Assembly (NCBI GenBank): GCA_964647625.1
Contig: CAZYHZ010000024.1
Location: 1-57,999, forward strand
DNA length: 57,999 bases
Origin: DASRJG01 sp964647625
GTDB taxonomy: Bacteria; Acidobacteriota; Polarisedimenticolia; Polarisedimenticolales; DASRJG01
Direction of reading: 5' to 3'
The notes under the pieces were generated by a model. The model saw only the letters and a list, made by a program, of their open reading frames with translations. It made no database searches and had not been told where the DNA came from. The stretch's first letter is position 1. Every line of letters starts with the position of its first letter. Position numbers and translations under genes: made by a program. Shown here in pieces: positions 37,401 to 43,611 of this stretch.

Positions 37401-38004
37401 GTCCGACTACTTCGGCACGCGCGACACCGCGTACGACCCCGATGCGGTCGTGACGATGTCCTCGATCGGCGGCCCGACGGTGTTCGGCGGAGCCGGCGTG
37501 CTCGACGCGTTCCGCTTCTGGCTTCAAAACCCGACGCTCGACTACGGATACGCCCTCCAGCTCACCGCCGCCGCGACCCAGGAAACGAAGTTCCACGCGG
37601 CGGAGGAAGAGCTGAAGCAGCTCGGTCCGGTATTGACGATCACCTACACGCTTCCGTCGACGACGAGCCCGCCGCTTCCCGAGGTGTCCGCCTCGGCGGC
37701 AGCGCCGCTCAAGGTGGACAAGGCGGCTGCCGGCGACATCAAGGTCTCGTTCCAGGACTTCGGCGGACAAGTCGGCGGCTACAACATCTATGAAGGAACG
37801 CTCGGCGCCTGGTACTCGCACGCTCCGAAGGCGTGCCAGCAAACCCCACCGCTGGTTTCCGGCCGGCGCGAGGCTCAACTCACGCCTGCGGCGGGGTCGT
37901 CGTACTACCTGGTCACCGGATACGACCTGTGCCAGGAGAGCATCAGCGGTATGGACTCCACGGGGACCCCGCAGCCGGCGGCCAACTTGACGTGCGCTCC
38001 GTGA
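34498..38004 (+). CDS. Secreted beta-propeller di-haem cytochrome c protein
   Basis: 1168 residues from ATG 34498; the earlier in-frame ATG at 34381 would bury the signal peptide (MVRILAFTVGLALAATPLHA). A YVTN-type beta-propeller occupies about 25-420. Two c-type haem sites follow: CGSCH at 447-451 and CASCH at 592-596, in a layout like MauG/di-haem peroxidase-related proteins. Beyond about 680 comes a bacterial Ig-like region, a beta-sandwich (about 790-1000) and the shared C-terminal module (about 1080-1168, ending LTCAP). Probably an extracytoplasmic electron-transfer or oxidative-modification protein; the substrate is unknown. No partner gene is adjacent. Confidence 0.8.
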   Translation: MVRILAFTVGLALAATPLHAAGARSFKSGPIQITANGAKVWVVNPDHDSVSRIDTATDAVTEFPLPQAPVGPAIRHEPRGLSVTEDGSEVWVACHSSDRVYVLSGADGSVLARIDLPWGSGPYGVALSRDQARALVTLLRGGQVAVVDRASRAVTARLDTFRSPIGIAWLEDGVSAWVTHLHVMDRLPRVSRVDVSGPTPRVTTQERTDGTGPQDSAALHDADPTHNIAEGGYLNFRGHLAQRPGTTRVWVPTQYSNRSQTVVTPDSIIQATFREIDLTTRRIPNTINDKIIVTAKQVHDPTTSVWLGPGWNLPVSGPIDIAFTADGATVYLVGEMSENVVVLPATTPAYNNGAAPSPATVNVGHRPSGIAVAPVAIGGKQLAYVLNLLSRDVSKVDVTNWAAPAELSRIAVTPSTPEPHSASFLNGERVFHSSVDPQASSNRKVACGSCHIYGEQDGRAWELQFLPGAHGPRQTQSILGLGASFGPVDPATGLGQLHRSGDRDEVQDFDHTFRGQQMGGTGYIPAAQLQPPLGPPNAGKSVDLDDLAIYSLNLPALPRSPHRNADGSLSEAAVRGATFFMGSGARVGDAKCASCHIPETGWVDFTYHDVGQRHDPGEAELNTRAPLWGVNTASLLGVFDSPPYAGCAGAKDAESLLAAMIDFRDPTRTQPHGALASLTNRQLQDLAEFVASIDGNMTSAEARGALDTTRPRVVRVEPASLTRVDVWFSEGIAASSATPASWRLRAVGGPDVPVTNAVLDPQNGDRITLTVGTLHHDCGPALYQLIPMGPIPDLADKASGGTANLLDLNDASNSKTFTIGDTLTVTFGASGYENFTIPVHDSGTVYFSNTGANGSVYLRSNNGGAQRNTDFVRFEWESAFATTGVTSGSGIVDASYTLLPFWGDSQTIEARRVLQRWWDYGGPDQTQNPVNPVNGHGGVTYRDSEFNVKAWNQPNAAARTAGINGHAASDYFGTRDTAYDPDAVVTMSSIGGPTVFGGAGVLDAFRFWLQNPTLDYGYALQLTAAATQETKFHAAEEELKQLGPVLTITYTLPSTTSPPLPEVSASAAAPLKVDKAAAGDIKVSFQDFGGQVGGYNIYEGTLGAWYSHAPKACQQTPPLVSGRREAQLTPAAGSSYYLVTGYDLCQESISGMDSTGTPQPAANLTCAP

Positions 38005-38032
38005 GCTCGTCGATGTCGCGGATCACGGCTCG

Positions 38033-38626
38033 TCAACGGGAATCGGCGCGGTCGGCCCGATCCTTGATCGCCCGCACGACGAGATAGACGCCGAAGAGCA
38101 TCGGAAACACCGGCCACCAATCGCCGACCCAGTCGAGTCTCACGCCCCAGCGCGTGTGGAGCAGGACGACGAACCCCGCGGCCACGAGGATCGTGCCGCC
38201 GAGGATCGACCCGCCCATCCCGGGAAGCGAGAACCCTTCCGGGAGGGCCGGCTCGCGTCCGCCCGCGAGCGCCCTGTTGTAGAGCGCGGCGAGACGCGCG
38301 GCGTCAATGATGTTGAACAGCCAGTAGAACACCATGAACATCACCAGGAACGGGAGGTAGGGCGGGTCGCCGCGCATGGAGGTGACGATGCTCAGGATCC
38401 CGCCGATCGTGACCGCGTTGATGAACCCGCGGGGGTAATAACCGATGTAGACCTGGCCGAGCCCCGGCATCAGCGAGAGCACTGCGGCGAGGCCGGGCGA
38501 TTTCGTCCTGGGATCGCGCAGGCCGTCGATCGCGGACGGCGGCGCCACCGAGTAAGGCGGCGCGGCTGCCGGACGAGGCTGCGATCCGGTTGACGTTTCG
38601 TGAGATGCGGCTTCCGACGTGTTCAT
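38033..38626 (-). CDS. Membrane protein, third gene of the ECF operon
   Basis: 197 residues. A Pro/Ala-rich N-terminus (1-45) precedes a TM2-like region (AVLSLMPGLGQVYIGYYPRGF) and about five membrane segments in all. The end, WWPVFPMLFGVYLVVRAI, resembles LiaF-type or DUF5668 membrane domains. The start overlaps the anti-sigma stop by 4 bp (ATGA), so it is translationally coupled. It probably belongs to an envelope-stress circuit with the sigma/anti-sigma pair. It converges with the di-haem cytochrome gene. Confidence 0.7.
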   Translation of the reverse strand: MNTSEAASHETSTGSQPRPAAAPPYSVAPPSAIDGLRDPRTKSPGLAAVLSLMPGLGQVYIGYYPRGFINAVTIGGILSIVTSMRGDPPYLPFLVMFMVFYWLFNIIDAARLAALYNRALAGGREPALPEGFSLPGMGGSILGGTILVAAGFVVLLHTRWGVRLDWVGDWWPVFPMLFGVYLVVRAIKDRADRADSR

Positions 38627-39258
38627 GGCTTTTTCTCCTGAGCGGCTTGCGCGCCCTGCTGCTCTGACGCGCCCGTGCGGGCGAAGGTTCCCTGCCGCAG
38701 CCTGGTCGAGGTCGAGTTGACGAACGCGTGGGTGGACGCCCAGGCCGTTCGCGCTCGCACCTGGACCGTCGCCTCGATGTCGTTCATCGTGCCGCGGGCG
38801 TCAGCAAGGACGTCCGCCGGAAGCTCCGTGAAGGTCGCCGGCTGCGACGCCAAGGGGACGCCGACGATCACGGCGATCACGAACGCGCCTTCGAGCGCGA
38901 TCCGCGGGCGGTCGAGAAGCTTCGAGGCCCAGGCCGCCCACGACCCGGCGCCGGGCACCGGGCGCCGGCGCGCGCTCCGGCTCGTCCGCGCGAGGACGGC
39001 ATCGACGAACCCCGGGCCTGGGTCGGCCGTCGCGAGCTGCGGGAGGTCTCCCGCCAGCGATCGCAGCGCCCGTGCGAGCGCATCGCATTCGCGGCAATGC
39101 GCGACGTGCCCGTCGACGAGGGCGGCATCGAGGGGATCGAGCTCCCCGTCGATCCGCGCGCACAGCGACGACTGCGCGCGCCCGCAGGCGGGTCCGCTCG
39201 TCCGCGCGAGGATCGCGCCGACGAGATCCTGATCGCCGGGGAACGTTTCGTCGCTCAT
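38623..39258 (-). CDS. Anti-sigma factor with zinc-finger domain
   Basis: 211 residues. An N-terminal zinc-binding anti-sigma domain contains the HxxxC..C arrangement (DGHVAHCRECDAL, about 55-70). A single membrane helix follows (about 127-145, ALEGAFVIAVIVGVPL), then a periplasmic helical tail. Such proteins hold an ECF sigma factor at the membrane until a signal triggers release. It overlaps the sigma gene by 4 bp upstream and the membrane gene by 4 bp downstream. Confidence 0.85.
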   Translation of the reverse strand: MSDETFPGDQDLVGAILARTSGPACGRAQSSLCARIDGELDPLDAALVDGHVAHCRECDALARALRSLAGDLPQLATADPGPGFVDAVLARTSRSARRRPVPGAGSWAAWASKLLDRPRIALEGAFVIAVIVGVPLASQPATFTELPADVLADARGTMNDIEATVQVRARTAWASTHAFVNSTSTRLRQGTFARTGASEQQGAQAAQEKKP

Positions 39259-39800
39259 CCGGACCTCAGGCTCTGGAGCAATTGGGCCAGCTCGATGCGC
39301 GCCCGGCTCGATCTCGATTTCACGGTCCCGACGGGGAGGTCCAGGATCTGAGCGACCTCTTCGATCTTCAGTCCCTGGATCTCCTTCAAGAGCAGGACCT
39401 CGCGGTTCTTCTCTCCCATCCGGCCGACCGCTTTTCTCAAGAGGTCTTCGCGGTCGGCCGCCGCCGCGCGCGCCTCGGGATCGTCGTCCCCGGCCAGCAT
39501 CGCGTCGTCGGCGGGGACGTCCGATACGGGTGGACGCGCCTTGATGCGGCGGAGCCGGTCGATCGAGGCGTTCCGCGCCATCTGGAGGATCCACGCGTCG
39601 AACCGGTCGCCGCCCGCGAACGAGTCGAGCCGCTCGTACACGCGGATGAACACGTCCTGCGCCGTGTCCCGCGCTTCCTCGCGGTCCCCGAGGTAGTGCC
39701 GGGTGATCCCGAAAACGCGCGACTGGTACATCCGCACGAGTGCCTCCCAGGCCAGCTCATCGCCGGCGCGGCACCGGGCCAGAAGCGTCGGGACTTCCAC
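39255..39800 (-). CDS. ECF RNA polymerase sigma factor (RpoE-like)
   Basis: 181 residues. Sigma region 2 (about 5-75: CRAGDELAWEALVRMYQ, EEARDTAQDVFIRVYERL) and region 4 (about 120-175: NREVLLLKEIQGLKIEEVA, LPVGTVKSRSSRARIEL) are both complete. The start is placed at GTG 39800, which has GGAG seven bases upstream. An in-frame TTG at 39851 would lie only five bases after the -10 box of the ECF promoter found here, so it cannot be in the transcript with a usable leader. GTG 39824 is a second possibility. First gene of the sigma/anti-sigma/membrane operon. Confidence 0.9.
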   Translation of the reverse strand: MEVPTLLARCRAGDELAWEALVRMYQSRVFGITRHYLGDREEARDTAQDVFIRVYERLDSFAGGDRFDAWILQMARNASIDRLRRIKARPPVSDVPADDAMLAGDDDPEARAAAADREDLLRKAVGRMGEKNREVLLLKEIQGLKIEEVAQILDLPVGTVKSRSSRARIELAQLLQSLRSG

Positions 39801-39856
39801 GTTCTCCGCTCTCCCGTCAGCCACTCTGAGCGCTTTCGATGCCGCGCTCAAGCTTC

Positions 39857-39884
39857 TAGACGCACACGGGAAGAAGAAGGTTCC
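39857..39884 (-). promoter_or_regulatory. Candidate autoregulated ECF promoter
   Basis: On the minus strand, GGAACC (39884-39879) and CGTCTA (39862-39857) are separated by exactly 16 bases, the usual ECF -35/-10 arrangement. The predicted transcription start near 39850 gives a leader of about 50 bases to the sigma GTG at 39800. Autoregulation by the encoded sigma factor is the usual pattern and is inferred. Confidence 0.6.
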
Positions 39885-39940
39885 GGAGCGGACGGAACCG
39901 CCGGGCGCCCCGGTGCGTCTCCCCTTTTCGGGGGAACACT

Positions 39941-41074
39941 ATGCGACGACGAACCTGGGATCCCACCGTTCTCGCGATGATCGCGGCGATCGTGATGCTG
40001 GTCGGCACCGTGACCGCAACCGGGGGCATCGCCCCCGGCCAATGGCGCGCGCACCTGGAATCCGACGAGCGGCAGATCCGGCTCGACCTCCGGTTGGCCG
40101 AAGGCCACGGCCAGATGCGGCTGACGACCGACGTGCCGGCGTCGGAGCTGACCGGCTTCGACGCGGCCGCGTTCCGGCGCTCGGGGGCGCCCCTCCGGCT
40201 CGCCTGGAAGCACGATGCCGGGACGTTCGTGCTCGAGGGGGAAGGCGGCCGTCATGCGGGCGGTAAGGCCCGCTTCGAGCCGAGCTCCGAGTTCGTCGAG
40301 AGGTGGCGTGCTCTCGGGTTCGGGACGGTGGAGGTATCCGGTCTCGTGCGGCTGGCCGTCGAAGACGTGCACCTTGCCGACGTCGAGAAGCTTCGCGCGA
40401 TGGGCTACGACACGCTCGACGTCAACGATCTGGTTCGCCTCCAATCCGAGCCCGACCTGATGGCGTGGCTCGAGCAGATGCACGTCCAGGGACTGAAGCT
40501 GTCTCTCGACGATCTCTTCCGGCTCCGGAATCAGGGCCTGAGCATGTCGACCGTGCGGGAATACCGGGACGCCGGCGTGCCGTTCGACACCAACAAGTAC
40601 ATCCGGCTGTCGAACCAGGGCATCGACGCCCGCTACGTCAGAGGCATGCTCGATGCGGGCGAGAAGGCCGACGATCTCGACGGGATCATCCGCCTCAAGG
40701 CGCACGGAGTCCCGGCCGACTATGTCGCGCAGGTCCGCTCTTCGGGTCTCGGAACGCTGGACGTCGACGACGTCCTCCGCCTTCACGACCAGGGGGTCGA
40801 GGCCTCGTACGTGCGCGGGCTGGTGCAATCGCAGCTGCCGGGCCTGACGATCGAGGACGTCGTCCGCCTCACCACCCACGGCGTTCCCTCCGACTACGTC
40901 CGCGAGATCGTGAGCATCGACCCGCATCGCGACACGGACGACGTCATCCGGCTGCACAGCCACGGCGTCTCGTCGGAGTACGCGCGCACGCTCACGCAGT
41001 CCAGCCACCGCGAGCTGTCGGTCGACGACGTCATCCGCGCCTACAGCCGCGGCGAGGATGCATCGGGCCGGTGA
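39941..41074 (+). CDS. Secreted or anchored internal-repeat protein of unknown function
   Basis: 377 residues. An N-terminal hydrophobic segment (about 9-28) acts as a signal or anchor and is followed by a short beta domain (about 30-110). From about 120 to 370 there are about nine helical repeats of 27-29 residues, with a consensus like DDVIRL..HGV...YVR.....G (examples DVDDVLRLHDQGVEASYV and IEDVVRLTTHGVPSDYV). Similar repeats occur, as I recall, behind M56/BlaR1-type peptidases in acidobacteria; I cannot confirm this here. It is divergent from the ECF sigma gene across 140 bp, so it may be an ECF target. Confidence 0.65.
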   Translation: MRRRTWDPTVLAMIAAIVMLVGTVTATGGIAPGQWRAHLESDERQIRLDLRLAEGHGQMRLTTDVPASELTGFDAAAFRRSGAPLRLAWKHDAGTFVLEGEGGRHAGGKARFEPSSEFVERWRALGFGTVEVSGLVRLAVEDVHLADVEKLRAMGYDTLDVNDLVRLQSEPDLMAWLEQMHVQGLKLSLDDLFRLRNQGLSMSTVREYRDAGVPFDTNKYIRLSNQGIDARYVRGMLDAGEKADDLDGIIRLKAHGVPADYVAQVRSSGLGTLDVDDVLRLHDQGVEASYVRGLVQSQLPGLTIEDVVRLTTHGVPSDYVREIVSIDPHRDTDDVIRLHSHGVSSEYARTLTQSSHRELSVDDVIRAYSRGEDASGR

Positions 41075-41095
41075 TCGGGGGCTCTTGACGTCCGC

Positions 41096-41509
41096 CTACG
41101 GTTTGATGCTGAACCGTTTTCGCCCGCCGATTCGGTAGATCCCGAAATCGCGCCGGTCGGTCGTGAAGACGTTCTGCGTTCCCAGCTCTTCTGCCAGGAC
41201 GACCAGGGTGGCGTCCGCAAAACCCATGGGCTGATCGCGATACGTTTCCATCAACTCCCGGCACCGCCGCAGCGAGCTCTGCGTCGAGGGCACGAGCAGC
41301 GCGCCCCCGTCGAGAAAGAACGAGCAGCAGGCTTCGGGCCCGTGGGAAACGCGTGAAAGCAAGTGCGCCGACTCGGTGAGGACCGCTTCCGTGCTGACGA
41401 CACGCCCGGTCCAACGTTGGAAGAATGCGACGCAGTCCTTGTGTCTTTGCTGCGCTCGGTCCAAGAGGGAGACCAGTGCGCTCGTGTCGAGCAGCAGCTC
41501 ACCTGCCAT
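41096..41509 (-). CDS. PIN-domain ribonuclease toxin, VapC family
   Basis: 137 residues. The acidic residues of the PIN active site are present: Asp in LLLDTSALV, Glu in VLTESAHLL, Asp in GFADATLVVL and Asp in FTTDRRDFG. VapC toxins cleave specific RNAs using metal ions and are neutralised by the partner antitoxin. It follows the antitoxin with an 11-bp overlap, the normal order for vapBC. Confidence 0.9.
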   Translation of the reverse strand: MAGELLLDTSALVSLLDRAQQRHKDCVAFFQRWTGRVVSTEAVLTESAHLLSRVSHGPEACCSFFLDGGALLVPSTQSSLRRCRELMETYRDQPMGFADATLVVLAEELGTQNVFTTDRRDFGIYRIGGRKRFSIKP

Positions 41510-41753
41510 GCTTCAGAGATCCGATCAGGTATTCACGATGCCGCTCGGCCAGATGCGGGAATTCCGACTGCAGCGATCCAAGAAGCCCTCGTACACGATC
41601 GGCCGGACGCTGATCGGGATCGTCGGAACCTTGAAGGAAAGCTCGTAGCGCCAAGCGGACGATTTCCGACGGCTTGCGATGCGTTCTGCGCGCTGCGTCG
41701 TCGAGCGCCTGCTTGATGTCTTCCGGGATACGGACCGTCAATTGCGCCTCCAC
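41499..41753 (-). CDS. Ribbon-helix-helix antitoxin, VapB/CopG type
   Basis: 84 residues with a GTG start. The N-terminal ribbon-helix-helix (QLTVRIPEDIKQAL, THRKPSEIVRLALRAFL) binds DNA and the C-terminal tail is expected to wrap the toxin. The inverted repeats at 41771-41794, directly upstream, are the likely operator for autoregulation. Confidence 0.85.
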   Translation of the reverse strand: MEAQLTVRIPEDIKQALDDAARRTHRKPSEIVRLALRAFLQGSDDPDQRPADRVRGLLGSLQSEFPHLAERHREYLIGSLKHGR

Positions 41754-41770
41754 GTGGGGGCCTCCTGCAC

Positions 41771-41794
41771 TGCAATATAGTGCATTGCAATGCA
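41771..41794. promoter_or_regulatory. Inverted repeats upstream of vapBC, candidate operator
   Basis: TGCATTGCAATGCA (41781-41794) is a perfect 14-bp palindrome. A second pair, TGCAATA-N5-CATTGCA (41771-41777 and 41783-41789), overlaps it. The sites end about 18 bp before the antitoxin GTG. The half-sites match those at 8072-8092 beside the radical SAM gene. Confidence 0.55.
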
Positions 41795-41807
41795 GAGCGC
41801 AATCGGA

Positions 41808-42410
41808 TCATCGCAGTTTCGCGATCCCCCGCCCGCGATGCCACAGGTACACGTCGAACGCTCGCATCCGGAACCATTCGGTGGCCGCCGCCGCCCGGAG
41901 CCGGCGGTCGGTCGCCGCGAGCGTGCGACACGCGTCTCGAATGGGTGCGGCGTGCTCGGCGTACGCCGCTCGCCACTTTGCGAGGTAGGCGTCGTAGTCG
42001 CCGACGCGCGTCCCGAGGGCGGCCCTCGCCAGGCTGTCGTAGATCACGACGCAATGGGGATGGAACATCCAGAGCAGCTTGGTGGCGGGTGCGAGCAGGT
42101 CGCGGCCGCCGTATGCCGATCCGAGGTCGCGCCGCAGTCGTCGCACGCTGTCGTGAACGACGGCCGGCGTGACCCGCCGGTATCTCGGCTTTCTCAACAC
42201 GGTCAGCGCCGGCGCCAGACGGTCGAGCCCGCGAGCGACGTCGTACCGGGTCTGCATCGTCCGTGCGATCCGGAAATAGTGCACCGCGCGTTGGAGGCCG
42301 TCGAGGGCGCGTGCGCGATCGCCGCTGGTCACGTCGGCGACGAGTTCCCGCTCGTTGCGCAGCCAGTATCGGCCGTACTCGACGGCGCACCGCTCCAGAG
42401 ATCGAGCCAT
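41808..42410 (-). CDS. Hypothetical protein with a DNA-glycosylase-like (OGG-like) motif
   Basis: 200 residues from ATG 42410; GTG 42413 is an alternative. A mostly helical, Arg-rich protein. The phrase ATKLLWMFHPHCVVIYDSLARAAL resembles the conserved core of HhH/OGG-like proteins, which read roughly ASKLLHFL.P..FPIYDSRVARAL; I propose this only as a distant similarity. No metal or nuclease signature is clear. It lies upstream of vapBC on the same strand, 54 bp away, with the vapBC operator between them, and 4 bp downstream of a small membrane-protein gene. Confidence 0.55.
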   Translation of the reverse strand: MARSLERCAVEYGRYWLRNERELVADVTSGDRARALDGLQRAVHYFRIARTMQTRYDVARGLDRLAPALTVLRKPRYRRVTPAVVHDSVRRLRRDLGSAYGGRDLLAPATKLLWMFHPHCVVIYDSLARAALGTRVGDYDAYLAKWRAAYAEHAAPIRDACRTLAATDRRLRAAAATEWFRMRAFDVYLWHRGRGIAKLR

Positions 42411-42414
42411 CACC

Positions 42415-42585
42415 TCACCCGGCGCTCACCCCTCCCTGCCGCCGATCGAGCAGGATGCCGATGATGCCACCGATCGTGATGCCCAGGGCAAGGCCGAGCG
42501 CGAGCGCGTGGACCGCGGTGCCGATCGCCGTCCCGGCGCCGGCGCCGACCGCGGTCCAGGTTCCGAGGTGCCTACCGGTTCTCAT
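42415..42585 (-). CDS. Small glycine-zipper membrane protein
   Basis: 56 residues from ATG 42585. An open upstream extension to 42675 would run through the neighbouring gene and is unlikely. Almost all of the protein is Gly/Ala/Ile-rich and hydrophobic (ALGLALGITIGGIIGILL), with a short basic-acidic tail. It starts inside the last 14 bases of the preceding gene, which indicates translational coupling. Function unknown. Confidence 0.5.
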   Translation of the reverse strand: MRTGRHLGTWTAVGAGAGTAIGTAVHALALGLALGITIGGIIGILLDRRQGGVSAG

Positions 42586-42772
42586 CGAGATTGAATTCGA
42601 CGCCGTATTGCCATCCCCGGCTGTCGAGCACGACCGTTCCCACTTTTCGTTGGTGGCGCTCCCAAACCAACGCATCGACCGCGGTATGGAACGGGGTCAC
42701 CGCCACGCCCGTGTCGGCGTAGGCGCGGCGAAGGCGCTCGGGCTCGTTCGTGAGCATTGCGTACTGGGCCAT
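42572..42772 (-). CDS. Small hypothetical protein
   Basis: 66 residues from ATG 42772, with GGAGG eight bases upstream; the longer frame to 42805 has no site. Soluble, with no recognised motif; it ends QYGVEFNLDENR. First gene of a short run with the small membrane protein and perhaps the OGG-like gene. Confidence 0.5.
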   Translation of the reverse strand: MAQYAMLTNEPERLRRAYADTGVAVTPFHTAVDALVWERHQRKVGTVVLDSRGWQYGVEFNLDENR

Positions 42773-42878
42773 CGCGTCGTCCTCCTTTGTCTTCTCGGCG
42801 GACAACTTAGATTCCGTGTATTGATTTGTCGTTACGCGATCGGCAATTTCTTGTAAACCGCCGGACGCCGCAGCCCGC

Positions 42879-42911
42879 TTTCACCAGACCGTCACGGAAC
42901 GGTCACGGATT
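42879..42911. promoter_or_regulatory. Three 7-bp direct repeats at 11-bp spacing (Pho-box-like)
   Basis: TTTCACC (42879-42885), CGTCACG (42890-42896) and GGTCACG (42901-42907) each begin 11 bp after the previous one, separated by 4-bp spacers. Seven-base direct repeats with 4-bp spacers are the layout used by PhoB and other OmpR-type regulators. The array lies about 60 bp before the gene at 42972 and about 110 bp from the divergent gene at 42772. Which regulator binds is not shown. Confidence 0.4.
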
Positions 42912-42971
42912 CGCCGGGGCCGGGAGGCACCGTTAGCTTCGAGCAGGCGCGGCCCTTTCACGGAGAAGACG

Positions 42972-43211
42972 ATGATCAACGCCGATCGAGTCGAAGCGAA
43001 GACGCAGGTCGATGCCACGTTTCCCAGCGGCGACGCGACGGCTGCATTTCTCGAGCAAGTCCGGCTCTGGAATGCGGTCGCAGGCTTGCCGCGCATCCAG
43101 ACGCGGTCGGCGGCCGACGGAGGGCGGATCGTCCTGACGTCCGTCGTGTCCGCACGCCGGGGGATGGTGCGACTGGTCGAGGCGTTCGGCGGAACTCTCG
43201 TCGGCTCTTGA
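42972..43211 (+). CDS. Small hypothetical protein
   Basis: 79 residues from ATG 42972 with GGAGAAG just upstream. Soluble, alpha/beta composition, no recognised domain. Its C-terminal half (GGRIVLTSVVSARRGMVRLVEAFGGTLVGS) is compact and hydrophobic at intervals, like a small sensor or effector domain. It is preceded by the 11-bp direct-repeat array, so it may be the regulated gene. Confidence 0.5.
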   Translation: MINADRVEAKTQVDATFPSGDATAAFLEQVRLWNAVAGLPRIQTRSAADGGRIVLTSVVSARRGMVRLVEAFGGTLVGS

Positions 43212-43255
43212 CGCCTTTCGGGCTGATCCTCATTCGGCTCGGAGAGTTCCCGCCG

Positions 43256-43564
43256 CTAAACAAGGAGCACGAGCAGCGGCAACGCAATGAGGATCCATCC
43301 TCCGATCCGGACGAGCCCATGAGGCAACTCGAACTCGCCCGCTGACCAGACCTCGAAGACGTTCGGGAACACATTCATCGCAGCGCCGAGGATGGGCGCA
43401 CAGTAGACCCCCACGATGCCTCGACCCGACGGCGCGACACGAGCGACGATCACTATGACCAGCGCCGCGGCGATGACGGCCAGGATCTGTAAAGCAAGCG
43501 GTGCCTCGTTGTCCGATGGCTGGTCGGGAGGCGTGCCGAGCTCAAACGGTTCGTTCGGATTCAT
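43256..43564 (-). CDS. Small membrane protein
   Basis: 102 residues. An acidic N-terminus (1-25) is followed by hydrophobic segments at about 25-45, 50-67 and 84-102, ending ALPLLVLLV. No recognised family. It lies between the beta-helix gene and the small gene at 42972 without overlap; no operon evidence. Confidence 0.5.
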   Translation of the reverse strand: MNPNEPFELGTPPDQPSDNEAPLALQILAVIAAALVIVIVARVAPSGRGIVGVYCAPILGAAMNVFPNVFEVWSAGEFELPHGLVRIGGWILIALPLLVLLV

Positions 43565-43611
43565 GGTCGATGCCGACGGCGTGCTTCAACTCGATTCTAC
43601 ATCGAGCGTTT

